Part shown: positions 49,247 to 59,649 of the stretch, piece by piece | Numbering within the stretch: the stretch's first letter is position 1 | How the letters are laid out: the number at the start of each line of letters is the position of its first letter | DNA from: Haliclystus octoradiatus | Taxonomy: Eukaryota > Cnidaria > Staurozoa > Stauromedusae > Haliclystidae | Direction of reading: 5' to 3' | Assembly (NCBI GenBank): GCA_916610825.1 | Contig: OU744454.1 | Span: 4,536,321 to 4,600,320 of the forward strand | DNA length: 64,000 nucleotides | Translations under genes and position numbers: made by a program | The notes under the pieces: model-generated | The model's database searches: none | Told to the model about the DNA's origin: nothing | What the model saw: the letters and a program-made list of their open reading frames with translations, nothing else

Positions 49247-49355
49247 CATCTGACACCATGTCACAATCAGGCTGATAGATTGATAGTATATAAATTCAGT
49301 ACAACATATTCATACAGTTGCCATGAGGGGAATAAACTAAAACATAGGTTACATT
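49247..49355 (-). other. possible LTR end and primer-binding site of the gag element
   Basis: On the minus strand a TGTAACCTATG...TTGTGACA stretch (49,259-49,353) is followed by TGGTGTCAGATG, which resembles the TGGTGTCAGA start of primer-binding sites in some Ty3-like elements. The LTR, if this is one, is short or truncated by the neighbouring palindrome. Confidence 0.35.
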
Positions 49356-49545
49356 AAAGGGTTACTGCACGGCAGCCGTGTTTTGGTTCTCTGATACCAA
49401 CACGCGGGATGTTGGGAGGACACGAGAAAGCATCAGAAAAACAAAGCCCGTAGGGCGAGTGTTTTCCAGCTTTCGAGTGTCTCCCAATATCCCAAGTGTT
49501 GGTATCAGAGAACCCAAACACAAGGCTGCCGTGCAGTAACCCTTT
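49356..49545. repeat. 190-bp long palindrome (foldback element 3)
   Basis: AAAGGGTTACTGCACGGC ... GCCGTGCAGTAACCCTTT. Inner TTGGGAGACACTCG complement pairs; loop AAGCCCGTAGGGCGAGTG. Confidence 0.95.
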
Positions 49546-50140
49546 TGTGAAATAAAACATATTTTTACTATTTTTAAACGAATTTAGCATAAAATATTTG
49601 ACTGATTAGATCAACTTTCTGCTATAAATCTTCACGTCTTCTTCATATTTTGCCTTTCTTCAAATCACAGATCCAAAGTTCTACTTTCGAAACACTTTCG
49701 ATACTTTCGAACGCTATGATTTTGACCTGTTTCGTTTCTCATTTATGCTGTGTCGCAAGCTTTTGCCGGTTTTGTAGGGCATTTTTGTCTCGGAATAGCC
49801 ACCATAACCAAACAAAATGAAGCAAAGAAGAAGAATGCCTTGAATTATAATACTGCACTCCGAATTATATATCATCAATGATGTTAATAATGCAGTTTTT
49901 TTATTTGCAATTATTTAGACATTTTTGATGTTTTCCCTCATGATGTCTAAGTTGTTTTGGCTTGCGTGATCCAAACACGGGAGTAAGCCAATCAAATTAC
50001 TAGAACAGCATTCGAAAATCTCTCGAGTTTTACATTACATATTACGATCATAACAGTCACCCTCATATCAAGTTACACATACTCAGGTTACAAATAGCTA
50101 AGCTGTACGTTCAGTAAGGAGGTCTTCCACTTTGAGAACT
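49546..50140. other. no gene recognised
   Basis: Nothing recognised. Confidence 0.4.
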
Positions 50141-50142
50141 TT

Positions 50143-50390
50143 AGCTATATAGCACCACCAAAATAGCAGGTTTTGCTGACAAAGAGAGAATTATGTTGAG
50201 TAATTTTTCATCCGACCTTTTTAAGAAGACAGCCATATTATTTTGTCGAAAAGGCATGCCAATAATTCCCGGTGGTGTACAATTTCTAATACATCTGCTC
50301 TGCGGATTGATCTGTATTAATATACCGAACAATTCTGCATCATTTTTAGACCAAAAATATTTAAGCTCAAATATTGTATGTCTGAGTGAA
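50143..50390 (-). CDS. exon-like ORF of unknown family (paralogue 1)
   Basis: Minus strand, preceded by a good acceptor (TTTGTTTCACTCAG): HTIFELKYFWSKNDAELFGI, then PFRQNNMAVFLKRSDEKLLN and SAKPAILVVL. The paralogue at 52,559-52,812 keeps the same frame open with many substitutions. Function unknown; no introns or partner exons located. It is repeated with the acyltransferase unit. Confidence 0.4.
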
Positions 50391-50837
50391 ACAAACGTTT
50401 TGCTTTGAGAATGGCATAAAAAGCATATGAATTAGTCTGGAGGATGTATATACTTGACATTTATTTATGTTTTTGTGTTTAAATTGATAAATTAAAATTG
50501 AGAGCCATGGCTTTGGTCGACATAAAAACGATCACGAAATTCAGCTGATCCAGCAACATTGTTTGAAGTCAAGCTATTCTGTTTTGAATATTTACTAATA
50601 AATGAAGTATGTAAAGTTTACTGAAGAACAATGTTTCAAGAAGATAGATATGTTTGTAATACTTAATTGGATATTTGGTGTACCCAAGATCGGCTGATAT
50701 CATTTTCTGCGTGACAGTGTTACGGTATTAATATATGATTCATGAAAACAAAGATGATGATGATGTTGGTGATAGATCTTGTATAGACAAATAAATGCGA
50801 ATGTGATTTAATTATTCAATATCAACCATCTACTGTG

Positions 50838-51863
50838 CTATTCTAATCGAAATCTACAAATACACGTCTCTACAGGCTCAGTTACTAAGCCATAACGACT
50901 TGTAAAAACGATTCCACTTTTGGCTTCTTTCCGAGTAAATAGATATGGAATTAATCCTTGTCTTCTGATCTGGCTTACACACGAATCTAATAAATAGGAG
51001 AAAAATCCCTTATTTTGATACTCTTCTAATGTCCTTGCACATAAAAGCATTCCTTTAAGGTTGTAAAAACACCAAGAAACAAATTTCTTCTCATTATCTG
51101 AGTATATACCCATAAACTGTCCACTTTTTGATAACTCTCTCAAACAGGATTGAACTCCAAGCTGATTTTCTCTGTCGAACCATTTTCTAATGATAAATCT
51201 CAATTCATCTTCTTTAAGAACAGATTTTGCAGTAAATCCATTTGGTAAAGATTTTATGATCGATACAGTTAAACTTGGTTTACTGACAAATAGATAGGAA
51301 GGGTGAAAGTAAGGAACTACGATTTCAAAATTTGCCTTGCATTCTAGCGACAGCAGCTCAATGCTAGTTTCAGTGCTGGTCTGACTTGCAACTCTGGGCA
51401 TTAATCTATACCGTGGGCTATCGTCTCCAGTCCACAATAAACATCTCTTGGGGTGTAATGCTTGACAAACCTTTTCAACCACATGAAAATACGCTTTATC
51501 GACATGAATAAATACAATTTCTTTATAATCGTTCGATTGAATGTTATTTAAGATCCATGGAATAGCCTTTTCAATAACACTGCTAAATTCAGCAATAACA
51601 CCTGAAAATATAACTGTTGTTTCACTAGAAGTTGATCGTTGATGGCAAATACAAAATGAAGGATTTGATAAATCATCGACATAAAAACAATCTAAGAGAC
51701 AGTCACCTTCCATCGATGCTGTGATATTATTTCTCATGATATAAAGAAAATTTAAATTAATATCTTTATCCATTGCCCATTGCTCGTCAAGAATATTAAG
51801 TAGCTTGCTTTTGCCGATAATCGAATCTACTGTGTACAGTGAATAAGCCATTGAATCGATCAT
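50838..51863 (-). CDS. GLYAT-like N-acyltransferase (GNAT fold), intact copy B
   Basis: 341 residues from the first ATG at 51,863 (MIDSMAYSLYTVDS); the open frame runs 26 codons further without an ATG, so an upstream exon is possible. Two halves: an N-terminal GLYAT-like half (INLNFLYIMRNNITASMEGD; CHQRSTSSETTVIFSG) and a C-terminal GNAT half with the acetyl-CoA-binding region at about 281-296 (EYQNKGFFSYLLDSCV), then IRRQGLIPYLF and RYGLV. Relatives conjugate acyl-CoA with glycine or similar amines; substrate here unknown. GAT tracts flank both sides. Three degraded relatives are in the window, so this is the only copy able to encode the whole protein. Confidence 0.75.
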   Translation of the reverse strand: MIDSMAYSLYTVDSIIGKSKLLNILDEQWAMDKDINLNFLYIMRNNITASMEGDCLLDCFYVDDLSNPSFCICHQRSTSSETTVIFSGVIAEFSSVIEKAIPWILNNIQSNDYKEIVFIHVDKAYFHVVEKVCQALHPKRCLLWTGDDSPRYRLMPRVASQTSTETSIELLSLECKANFEIVVPYFHPSYLFVSKPSLTVSIIKSLPNGFTAKSVLKEDELRFIIRKWFDRENQLGVQSCLRELSKSGQFMGIYSDNEKKFVSWCFYNLKGMLLCARTLEEYQNKGFFSYLLDSCVSQIRRQGLIPYLFTRKEAKSGIVFTSRYGLVTEPVETCICRFRLE

Positions 51864-52558
51864 GAAGTATAACAGATGTAAAATAAGACTCGTACTTCTA
51901 TTTAATAAATTTGATCCCAAAACAATTATTCTAAACAACAATGTTTTAACTTTCTACCATGCTTTTGTCTCGTAAAAATCCAAACTAGGTTAGCGGCGTT
52001 TGAATATCCATAGTCTTCCTTCGTGAGTTGATATTGGAGACGTGGAAAGCTAAGAAGGTCAAAGAAGCAAAACCTTTATATTGTATTAATATTCCGGCGA
52101 GTCAAAATTGTTTCAAATCTGTAACAAAACAATGAACATTTGAATAATTGTTTTAAGTATCAATATTTAAATAGGATGTGTCTACTTCAAATCAAGTTTA
52201 ATGATATAACAACGACATTGATATCAGTCTTGTGAAAAAAAGCTTTTAGCTTATTCAAGTTCTGAATAAATGATGATGATGATGGTGATGATGATGATTG
52301 TATGTCGAATAATAGCACAATGCCTAAAGTATTAATGGTGGTCCTTCTCACCCCAGTAAGTGTTTATTATATGGACAAGTAGCTACAAATATTATATACA
52401 CTCTATCTACAAATCGCAAAGATTGAATTTTGCATGATCCAAGCGGGCCTTCTCAAACTTTCGTTCCTTTGTCTTTTGGGCAGCAACACTATTCAAGCAC
52501 AGCGCTGTCCAGGGGGTACATCGGTCCTTTTTGTAAGGTGTTCCACTTTGAGAATCAT

Positions 52559-52812
52559 GCTATAGCACCACCAAAATAGCAGGTTTTGCTGATAAAGAAA
52601 GATTTCTGTAAGTTATGTTAAGTAATTTACATCCGACCTTTTTTAAAATGACAGCCATATCATTTCGTCGAAAAGGCTTGCCGATTGCTTCCTGCAGTGT
52701 CCCATTTCTGATATATTTGCTATCCGGACTGATCTGTATTATTATACCGAACAATTCTGCATCATTTTCAGACCAAAAATATTCAAGATCAAAAATTGCA
52801 TGTCTAAATGAA
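52559..52812 (-). CDS. exon-like ORF of unknown family (paralogue 2)
   Basis: Minus strand: HAIFDLEYFWSENDAELFGI, PFRRNDMAVILKKVGCKLLN, SAKPAILVVL. Preceded by CATTTAG, a possible acceptor. Same position relative to the acyltransferase as 50,143-50,390, about 2.4 kb away. Confidence 0.4.
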
Positions 52813-52961
52813 ACTCATGTTCTGCTTTAGCCTTTGTGGATGGCATAAAAATATATGAATTAGTCTGGAGGATGTATCCAAGTATATACTTAATATTTTC
52901 TTATGTGTTTGTGTTTAAATTGATAAATTAAAGCTGAGAACCCTGGCTTTTGTCGACATTA

Positions 52962-53446
52962 TGCACCAGTCAATTGACATCATGGCCCCCCGACTTCCAG
53001 GAGATTAACATTTGGCCAGTGTTAAAATTCGTTAAAATTCCTGGTATCTGGAGAAGCTTTCTGGTAAAATCCCCGCCCTAAATTACCGGGCTGGCTATAT
53101 ATGATGGAAATCGATTTAAATAAATCTTTGCTCTTGTTGCATTGTCCTAATTAAATTAATCAGTATTTATATCGCTGAATTGCAGACAAAACCTTTGTTC
53201 AACATGTCTTGCATGAATGGCACTGTTTGTTGAATACAGTCAAGGAAAAACAGATTTTTCAAATAAAAAAAGTAAATTCCTGGTCACTATTCACCAGACA
53301 ATTCAGAATATTGTTAGAATTTGTTAAAATTCCGGGTACTCGTGCAATGAAGCTGTTAAAACCATGTTAAAACGACGGATATGACGCCTTAATTCCCGGC
53401 TATTTCCCGGGGATTGGGGGGGCGGTGATGTAAATTGACTGGTGCA
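52962..53446. mobile_element. 485-bp TA-flanked MITE
   Basis: Inverted ends of about 30 bp (TGCACCAGTCAATT start; the right end mirrors it through a GGGGGGCGGTGATGT stretch), flanked by TA. The related unit at 50,537 (GTCGACATAAAAACGATC) lacks it. TA targets suggest a Tc1/mariner-type or similar source; no transposase. Confidence 0.75.
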
Positions 53447-53976
53447 TAAGAAAAATTACGATAAACAGCTGATTCAGCACTGGGCGACATGGATTTGAAG
53501 TCAAGCTATTCTGTTTTAAATATTTGCAATGTTTAAAGAAGATAATGACGATAGTGGCGATAGTACTGTTGTAAGCTACGCTGCTAAATCCAGAAAAAAG
53601 CATCAGAGTCGTTCATTTCATATAAATCTAATCAAAACCATTTGAATCTTGAACGACTACATACTGTCCTTAACGCAATTATCAACACAAACTTTGCTAT
53701 ATGAGCACATCCGTTAGGAAGTTACATCTCTAAGGTATCTAAATAATTCTAAGAAACTATACTATTGAAACCAAATCGCTTTGATGGGGACAACTTCCGT
53801 CCAATTCTTCCTAGCTTATTATTGATATTGTTCACAATGTTTTCCTTTTCATTTGCTGGATTAAGATCCACAACAAGTTCAATATTTTCTCAATACTCAA
53901 TTGGATATTTGGTATACTCAAGATCGGCTGATACTATTTTCAACTGGACAGAGTAATATGATTTATGAAAACAAAA

Positions 53977-54014
<38 letters not shown>

Positions 54015-54069
54015 AGATCTTGAATAGGTAAATAAATCCGAATGTGATTTAATTATGCAATATCAACTA

Positions 54070-54270
54070 TCTACTGTGCTATTCTAATCGAAATCTACAA
54101 GTACACGTCTCTACAGGCTCAGTTACTAAACCAAAGCGACGTGTAAAAACTATTCCACTTTTGGCTTCTTTATGAGAAAATAGATTGGAATTATAAACCT
54201 TGTCTTCTGCGTCTAACTTCACAGACATTTCTCCTGATCTGGCTTACACACGAATCTAATAAATACACTA
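54070..54270 (-). pseudogene. GLYAT-like 3' fragment (copy D)
   Basis: Only the last part of the acyltransferase, parallel to 50,838-50,995, with a small insertion near 54,205; ends where the minisatellite region begins. A GAT tract lies just downstream at 53,978-54,012. Confidence 0.75.
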
Positions 54271-54375
54271 CATTTATCAATGCAATGTAACATCGTATGA
54301 GGGATATAAGGGAATCATGACAATTGCCCTCGAATTTTAATGTGTTCTAAATTTTGAATTGATGAACAGCACGAA

Positions 54376-55070
54376 GTGATTCCACCACAGCACGAAATGA
54401 ATTTCTGCTTGACGAAATTATTTTACCACAGCACGAAATGAATTCATGCTTGACGAAATGATATTACCACAGCAAGAAAGATTTTTTACTGAAAGAAATT
54501 ATTTTACCACAGCACGAAATGAATTTCTGCTTGACGAAATTATTTTACCACAGCAAGAAAGATTTTTTACTGGAAGAAATTATTTTACCACAGCACGAAA
54601 TGAATTCATGCTTGACGAAATGATTTTACCATAGCAAGAAAGATTTTTTACTGAAAGAAATTATTTTACCACAGCACGAAATTATTTTACCACAGCACGA
54701 AATGAATTTCTGCTTGACGAAATGATCTTACCACAGCAAGAAAGATTTTTTACTGAAAGAAATTATTTTACCATAGCACGAAATGAATTCATGCTTGACG
54801 AAATGATTTTACCACAGCAAGAAAGATTTTTTACTGAAAGAAATTATTTTACCACAGCACGAAATGAATTTCTGCTTGACGAAATGATTTTACCACAGCA
54901 AGAAAGATTTTTTACTGAAAGAAATTATTTTACCGCAGCACGAAATGAATTTCTGCTTGATGAAATGATTTTACCACAGCAAGTTTACTGAAAGAAATTA
55001 TTTTACCACAGCACGAAATGAATTCATGCTTGACGAAATGATTTTTCCACAGCACGAAATGATTTCGTAC
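54376..55070. repeat. 81-bp minisatellite, about 8 units
   Basis: Unit marks GAAAGATTTTTTACTG at 54,480, 54,561, 54,642, 54,744, 54,825 and 54,906: spacing 81 bp except one 102-bp step caused by an extra 21-bp TTTTACCACAGCACGAAA phrase. The unit is divisible by three, so frames stay open on both strands (ERFFTERNYFTTARNEFLL and so on). Confidence 0.95.
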
Positions 55071-55079
55071 TACCGTGCA

Positions 55080-55945
55080 GAGTGATAAACCACTTATGGC
55101 AGCTAAGGCGTTCCATTTTGACGTTTTCACACCTTTTATTTCAGTTGATCATAACTTGCTTAGAGTTGCGTGATCATTTATATAAAGTACTGATCAATTA
55201 TGATCAAATTATGGGCTTTCGAATGATATGGTTTATATAAAATTTCATGATGGTGGGGGGCTGACGTCTTGGCCGCCCCACCAGTAAAATGCTTATAACT
55301 CAGCTTGTGAGCCGGGATCATTTATGGGACGAACTGATCAATTGTGATCAAATTGTAATTATTTATTCTGGGTACTTTTTGTTCAATTTCATGATGGTGT
55401 GGGGGGCAGCGAGACGGTGGCGAAACATGGCCAATATTAAAAGAAGTTTCCAACGTTGTTAAGGAAATTGGCAAATTTGAAGATAACTTTATCATGAGCT
55501 GTAGATAACTTTGCTTGATATCGTCAACATTACCAGCTTTTAATAGTTTCAGAGTATACTCAACCAACTGCACCTCCATAGCTAAATGTGAGAGCCAAGC
55601 TATTTTCGTTTCTGTGAGCCTTAATATTGACTTCAGGATTTCTCACTGAAAGACATTTCAGCCCGCTTCTCAGACTTAAGCAAAACGTCGGCAAGGCGCA
55701 GAAAGAAGTCTGAAACTAAATCGAGGCTGCTTTTTGCCAAATTGTTCCTCGGTAAGTCTATGGTTTTTCCGGTAAGTCTCAGAAATTGTGATCAAAACTT
55801 GGCTAAATTTTGCTTATCTACGTCAGACAAGAGCAAACGACAAGTCTCAACAAGTCTTCCGGTAATTCATTGTTCTTTGCTCCAATCAAACGCAAGAGAA
55901 ATTTTAACAGGCCAATAACAACATCAGAATTAAATTCAAAATGAC
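55080..55945. other. no gene recognised
   Basis: Contains a diverged internal repeat (TGATCAAATT, TTTCATGATGGTG-GGGGG) at about 55,190-55,260 and 55,335-55,410. Confidence 0.4.
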
Positions 55946-55950
55946 CGAAA

Positions 55951-56590
55951 ATGAATTCGAGGCCTCACGGTAAGTCCTTTTGTCTTCGTGGAGATTCAAT
56001 ACCAAACAAAACAATGAACTGCAAGATAATAGCAGCCATTATAGGTCTAAATAAATTCTGGGCGTCCGATGTTAACACTGACATTAAATTACGACTGTTC
56101 AGACACACGATAGGACCTGTTCTATTATATGCATCTCAAACGTGGGCTCCATTAACCACACTATTGACCCGACTTGACTCAGCTTGACGCCATGCTTCGG
56201 CATGGTTTAGGAATACATTGACCCAACTTACTGTCTACTGCTAAACTTAGAAAACTTTCCCCTTCTGCCTCTGCTATTGCTCACCAACGTCAGATGTCAT
56301 TTTTAGGTCACATCGAAAGATCAAAGACGTATGCCCTTCAACCGCTGCATGACATCCTTCCCTGGCAACCGAAGGAGATATTTCGAAAGGGGCTGTGGGA
56401 GAGCAGTATCTTTTCGGAATGTTTTGTATCGTGAGTTGTGTTATTTACAAATTTCTTTGTCAGCTATGTCTAACCGTGATCTGTGGCGTTCTTTGTGTAG
56501 CAAATATGTAAGCGCAAGAGGGACGGCACATTCCTATGTGACTGTCTGTACTACTACTACTACGATATCAGACACAAAAGTAATCAAAGA
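55951..56590 (+). pseudogene. LINE ORF2 C-terminal fragment
   Basis: IIAAIIGLNKFWASDVNTDI, KLRLFRHTIGPVLLYASQTW, then in another frame a MLRHGLGIH-like stretch: the region after the RT core in many non-LTR elements (K-x-x-LF-x-x-x-x-x-P-x-LLYAS-x-TW). Several frameshifts and stops. An LTR element cuts it at 56,597. Confidence 0.7.
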
Positions 56591-57324
56591 GATAAGTGTT
56601 GCGCAATGTAATTTGTAATCGTCAAGCTGTTATCTCTTGTATATGTGAACTTGTATTCTACGTGTAATTAATGTCGTTACCCTATGTGAATCTTGTAATA
56701 TCTATAGTGTAATGTTGAATAATAAATTAGTTCCAGTCTGACCGTCATCGTGTTCGCTGGGACTCAATGTCGTTTATAGCCAAGCCAGCTATACGACAAT
56801 ACGGCTATAGCAAAGTCAGCTATAGCTATACGATAATTTGGCGTCCCTCATTTGGTTCAACTAAACAACTGAAGTATACTGTATAAAGCAAGTTATATAT
56901 TATCTTTGTTTATGGTTTAATTAAAAGAAACAGAAGGAGATATCAAGGGAAGAGCAAGTTAAAATCACCTCTGCTAAGACATCGGCCAACAAGAACACAA
57001 CGAGATGAAGTGAAATAATAAAACTATATAAACGACACAATGACACGTATTGAAAATGCTGAAACACGCAATCGTATATGAAAATGCTGAAACATGCAAT
57101 GAACTATTAAACAGCTAAAACACGCAGGGACTTGCCTAGAAAATGCCAGATTTTGTTTGATAATGTTATGTTTTAAGTTTAGATTATTTCTAGGTAATCT
57201 TATCAGAATAGTTTGTTGAGGTTTGAAAATTATTGCCACTCCTTAAAGTTGGAGGGGGGATGCTGTGTAATGTAATTTGAAATCGTTTAGCTGTTATCTC
57301 TTGTATATGTGAACTTGTATTCTA

Positions 57325-58055
57325 AAATATCACGAAGGTTTTCTGCGATCTGATTGGTCGAAAGAGCGTGCATGAAATCCTAGGGTAAAACATGGCTCCG
57401 AAAACCGGGAAAACCCGCAAGCTTCAAAAAGTTTGATCTGTGATAAAATACAGAATTTATAACTTTTTGATAACAATCCAATAATATTCTCAATAATGGC
57501 TACGATTTACAAAACGATATTTAGCTCAAGATGTTTATATTTATTGAAAAGCGTGGTGAATGAGTTATTGGTCGTGTAACATGCAAAATAAAAACACAGA
57601 ATGAAAGACAATTATAGGCTACGTCGCTGTTTCAAGGTAAACCTAAAATTTAAATAACAATAACTGCATTAATTTGCTAAAGAACTATTGTACCACTTAT
57701 ATTACAGACGTTCTTGTATATGTCTTTCTTTATTCGACAATATCTATCTTCATCTTGTTGTGGGATTCTCTTTGCTTGGTTTATGAATTGAAATTGAATT
57801 TTAAATTGTGATCTCATGAATTGAAATTCGCCGTCGAATGAGATTCCGACATTTGTTTTATTTTAGAAAAGAGTTACCATATGCTTGCAAATGTTTGTAT
57901 TCATATTTACTAAACTCGAAAATGTTGGGAGACACTCGGGAAGCTAAAAATCATTCGCTCGGAGCTCGTGGTTTTTTAGCGCTTCACTCGTGTCTCCCAA
58001 CATTTTCTCGTTTAGTAAATATGAATACAAACATGGCAAGTATGTGGTAACCCTT
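57325..58055. mobile_element. 731-bp insertion in LTR2
   Basis: Separates the two halves of LTR2, with TATTCTA on both sides (57,318-57,324 and 58,056-58,062). Its right part is the palindrome below; the left part is not recognised and the ends are not good inverted repeats. Confidence 0.7.
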
Positions 58056-58056
58056 T
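57868..58056. repeat. 189-bp long palindrome (foldback element 4)
   Basis: AAAGAGTTACCATATGC ... GTATGTGGTAACCCTTT arms; inner AATGTTGGGAGACACTCG pairs with CGTGTCTCCCAACATT. Loop around GCTCGGAGCTCGTG. Confidence 0.9.
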
Positions 58057-58328
58057 ATTCTATGTGTAATTAACGTCGTCACCCTATGTGAATCTCGTAA
58101 TATCTATAGTGTAATGTTGAATAATAAATTAGTTCCAGTCTGACCGTCATCGTGTTCGCTGGGACTCAATATCGTTTATAGCCAAGCCAGCTATACGACA
58201 ATAAGAGGCAATGAACAAACGGATTGCAAGAGGCAGGAACACAAATTTTTCAATAATCATGTTTTGATATTCAGTGACAAGGTCAAGCTTCCTTATTTTC
58301 TGATTCAGATACAGTTTTTTAATATGAA

Positions 58329-59342
58329 CTACTCATCCAGCCCTTCCAGTCGTAATCTGCCTATAAACGCCTCTGCAGGTTCAGTTATCAAGCCATAACG
58401 ATGTTTAAAAACGCTACCACTCTTGGCTTCTTCCAGACAAAAGAAATGAGGTGTTAATCCTTGTCTTCTGATACACGAATCTAATGTGTATGAGAAAAAA
58501 CCTTTATTTTGGTGTTCTTCTAATGTTCTTGCACATAAAATCATGCCTTTAAGATTGTAAAAACACCAAGAAACAAGTTTCTTCTTGTTATCTGAGTATA
58601 TACCAATAAACTGTCCATTTTTCGATAACTCTCTTAAACAGGATTGAACTCCAAGTTGCTCTCCTTTGTCGAACCATTTTGTAATGATAAATCTCAATTC
58701 ATCTTCATTAAGAACATTTTTTACCGTAAATCATTTTGGTAAAGCTTTCGAGATGGGTGAAGTTGAATTTGGGTTGCTCACAAATAGATAGGAAGGGTGA
58801 AAGTAAGGCAGCACCATTTCAAAGCTAGCCTTACATTCTAACGACAGCAGTTCAATGTTAGCTTCAATATCAACACGTGGCATTAATCTAAAGCTATGAA
58901 CTTCTCCAGACCACAATAAAAATCTTTTTGGGTGTAATACTTGACAAACCTTTTCAACAACAGGAAAATACGCTTTATCAACATGAATAAATACAATTCT
59001 TTTACAATCGTTCGATTGAATGTTATCTAAGATCCATGGAAGAGCTTTTTCAATAACGCTGCTAAATTCAGCAATAACACCTGAAAATATAACTGTTTTT
59101 TCACTAGAAGTTGATCGTTGATGGCAAATACAAAATGAAGGATTTGATAAATCATCGACATAAAAACAATCTAAGAGACAGTCACCTTCCATCGATGCTG
59201 TGATATTATTTCTCATGATATAAAGAAAATTTAAATTAATATCTTTATCCATTGCCCATTGCTCGTCAAGAATATTAAGTAGCTTGCTTTTGCTGATAAT
59301 CGAATCTACTGTGTACAGTGAATAAGGCATTGAATCGATCAT
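58329..59342 (-). pseudogene. GLYAT-like N-acyltransferase with nonsense codon (copy C)
   Basis: Same gene as copy B and close to full length. One in-frame TGA replaces the Gly codon of LP-GFT (at about 58,731), between the two halves. A further TGA lies in the open stretch before the ATG, and three residues are missing in the GNAT domain (SCI-RRQG against SCVSQIRRQG). The C-terminal half (LRFIITKWFDKGEQLGVQSC) is open. Upstream flank 59,400-59,640 parallels 51,942-52,180. Confidence 0.85.
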
Positions 59343-59649
59343 GAAGTATAACAGATGTAAAATAAGACTCGTACTTCTATCTAATAAATTTGATCCCAAA
59401 ACAATTATTCAAAACAACAATGTTTTAACTTTCTACATGCTTTTGTCTCGTAAAACTCCAAACTAGGCTAGCGGCGTTTGTATATAAATAGCCATCATTC
59501 GTGAGTTGATATTCGAGACGTGGAAACAAAGACGGCCAAAGAAGCAAAACCTTGATCTTGTATCAACATTCCAGCAAATCAAAATTGTTTCAAATCAATG
59601 AACACTGTATAATTGTTTCAAGTATCAATACGTTCTATGTAACTGAAAG

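Larger units (their letters stand above)
56597..58200 (+). mobile_element. small LTR retroelement with deleted interior
   Basis: LTR1 56,597-56,798 (TGTTGCGCAATG ... CTATACGACA) and LTR2 57,261-58,200 (TGCTGTGTAATG ... CTATACGACA, interrupted by a 731-bp insertion) are flanked by ATAAG at 56,592-56,596 and 58,201-58,205. A purine tract, TTGGAGGGGGGA, stands just before LTR2. The 460-bp interior has no recognisable gag or pol. Confidence 0.85.

Noticed and set aside
54376-55070. CRISPR array
   Set aside because: Units are directly adjacent with no unique spacers, in an animal genome.
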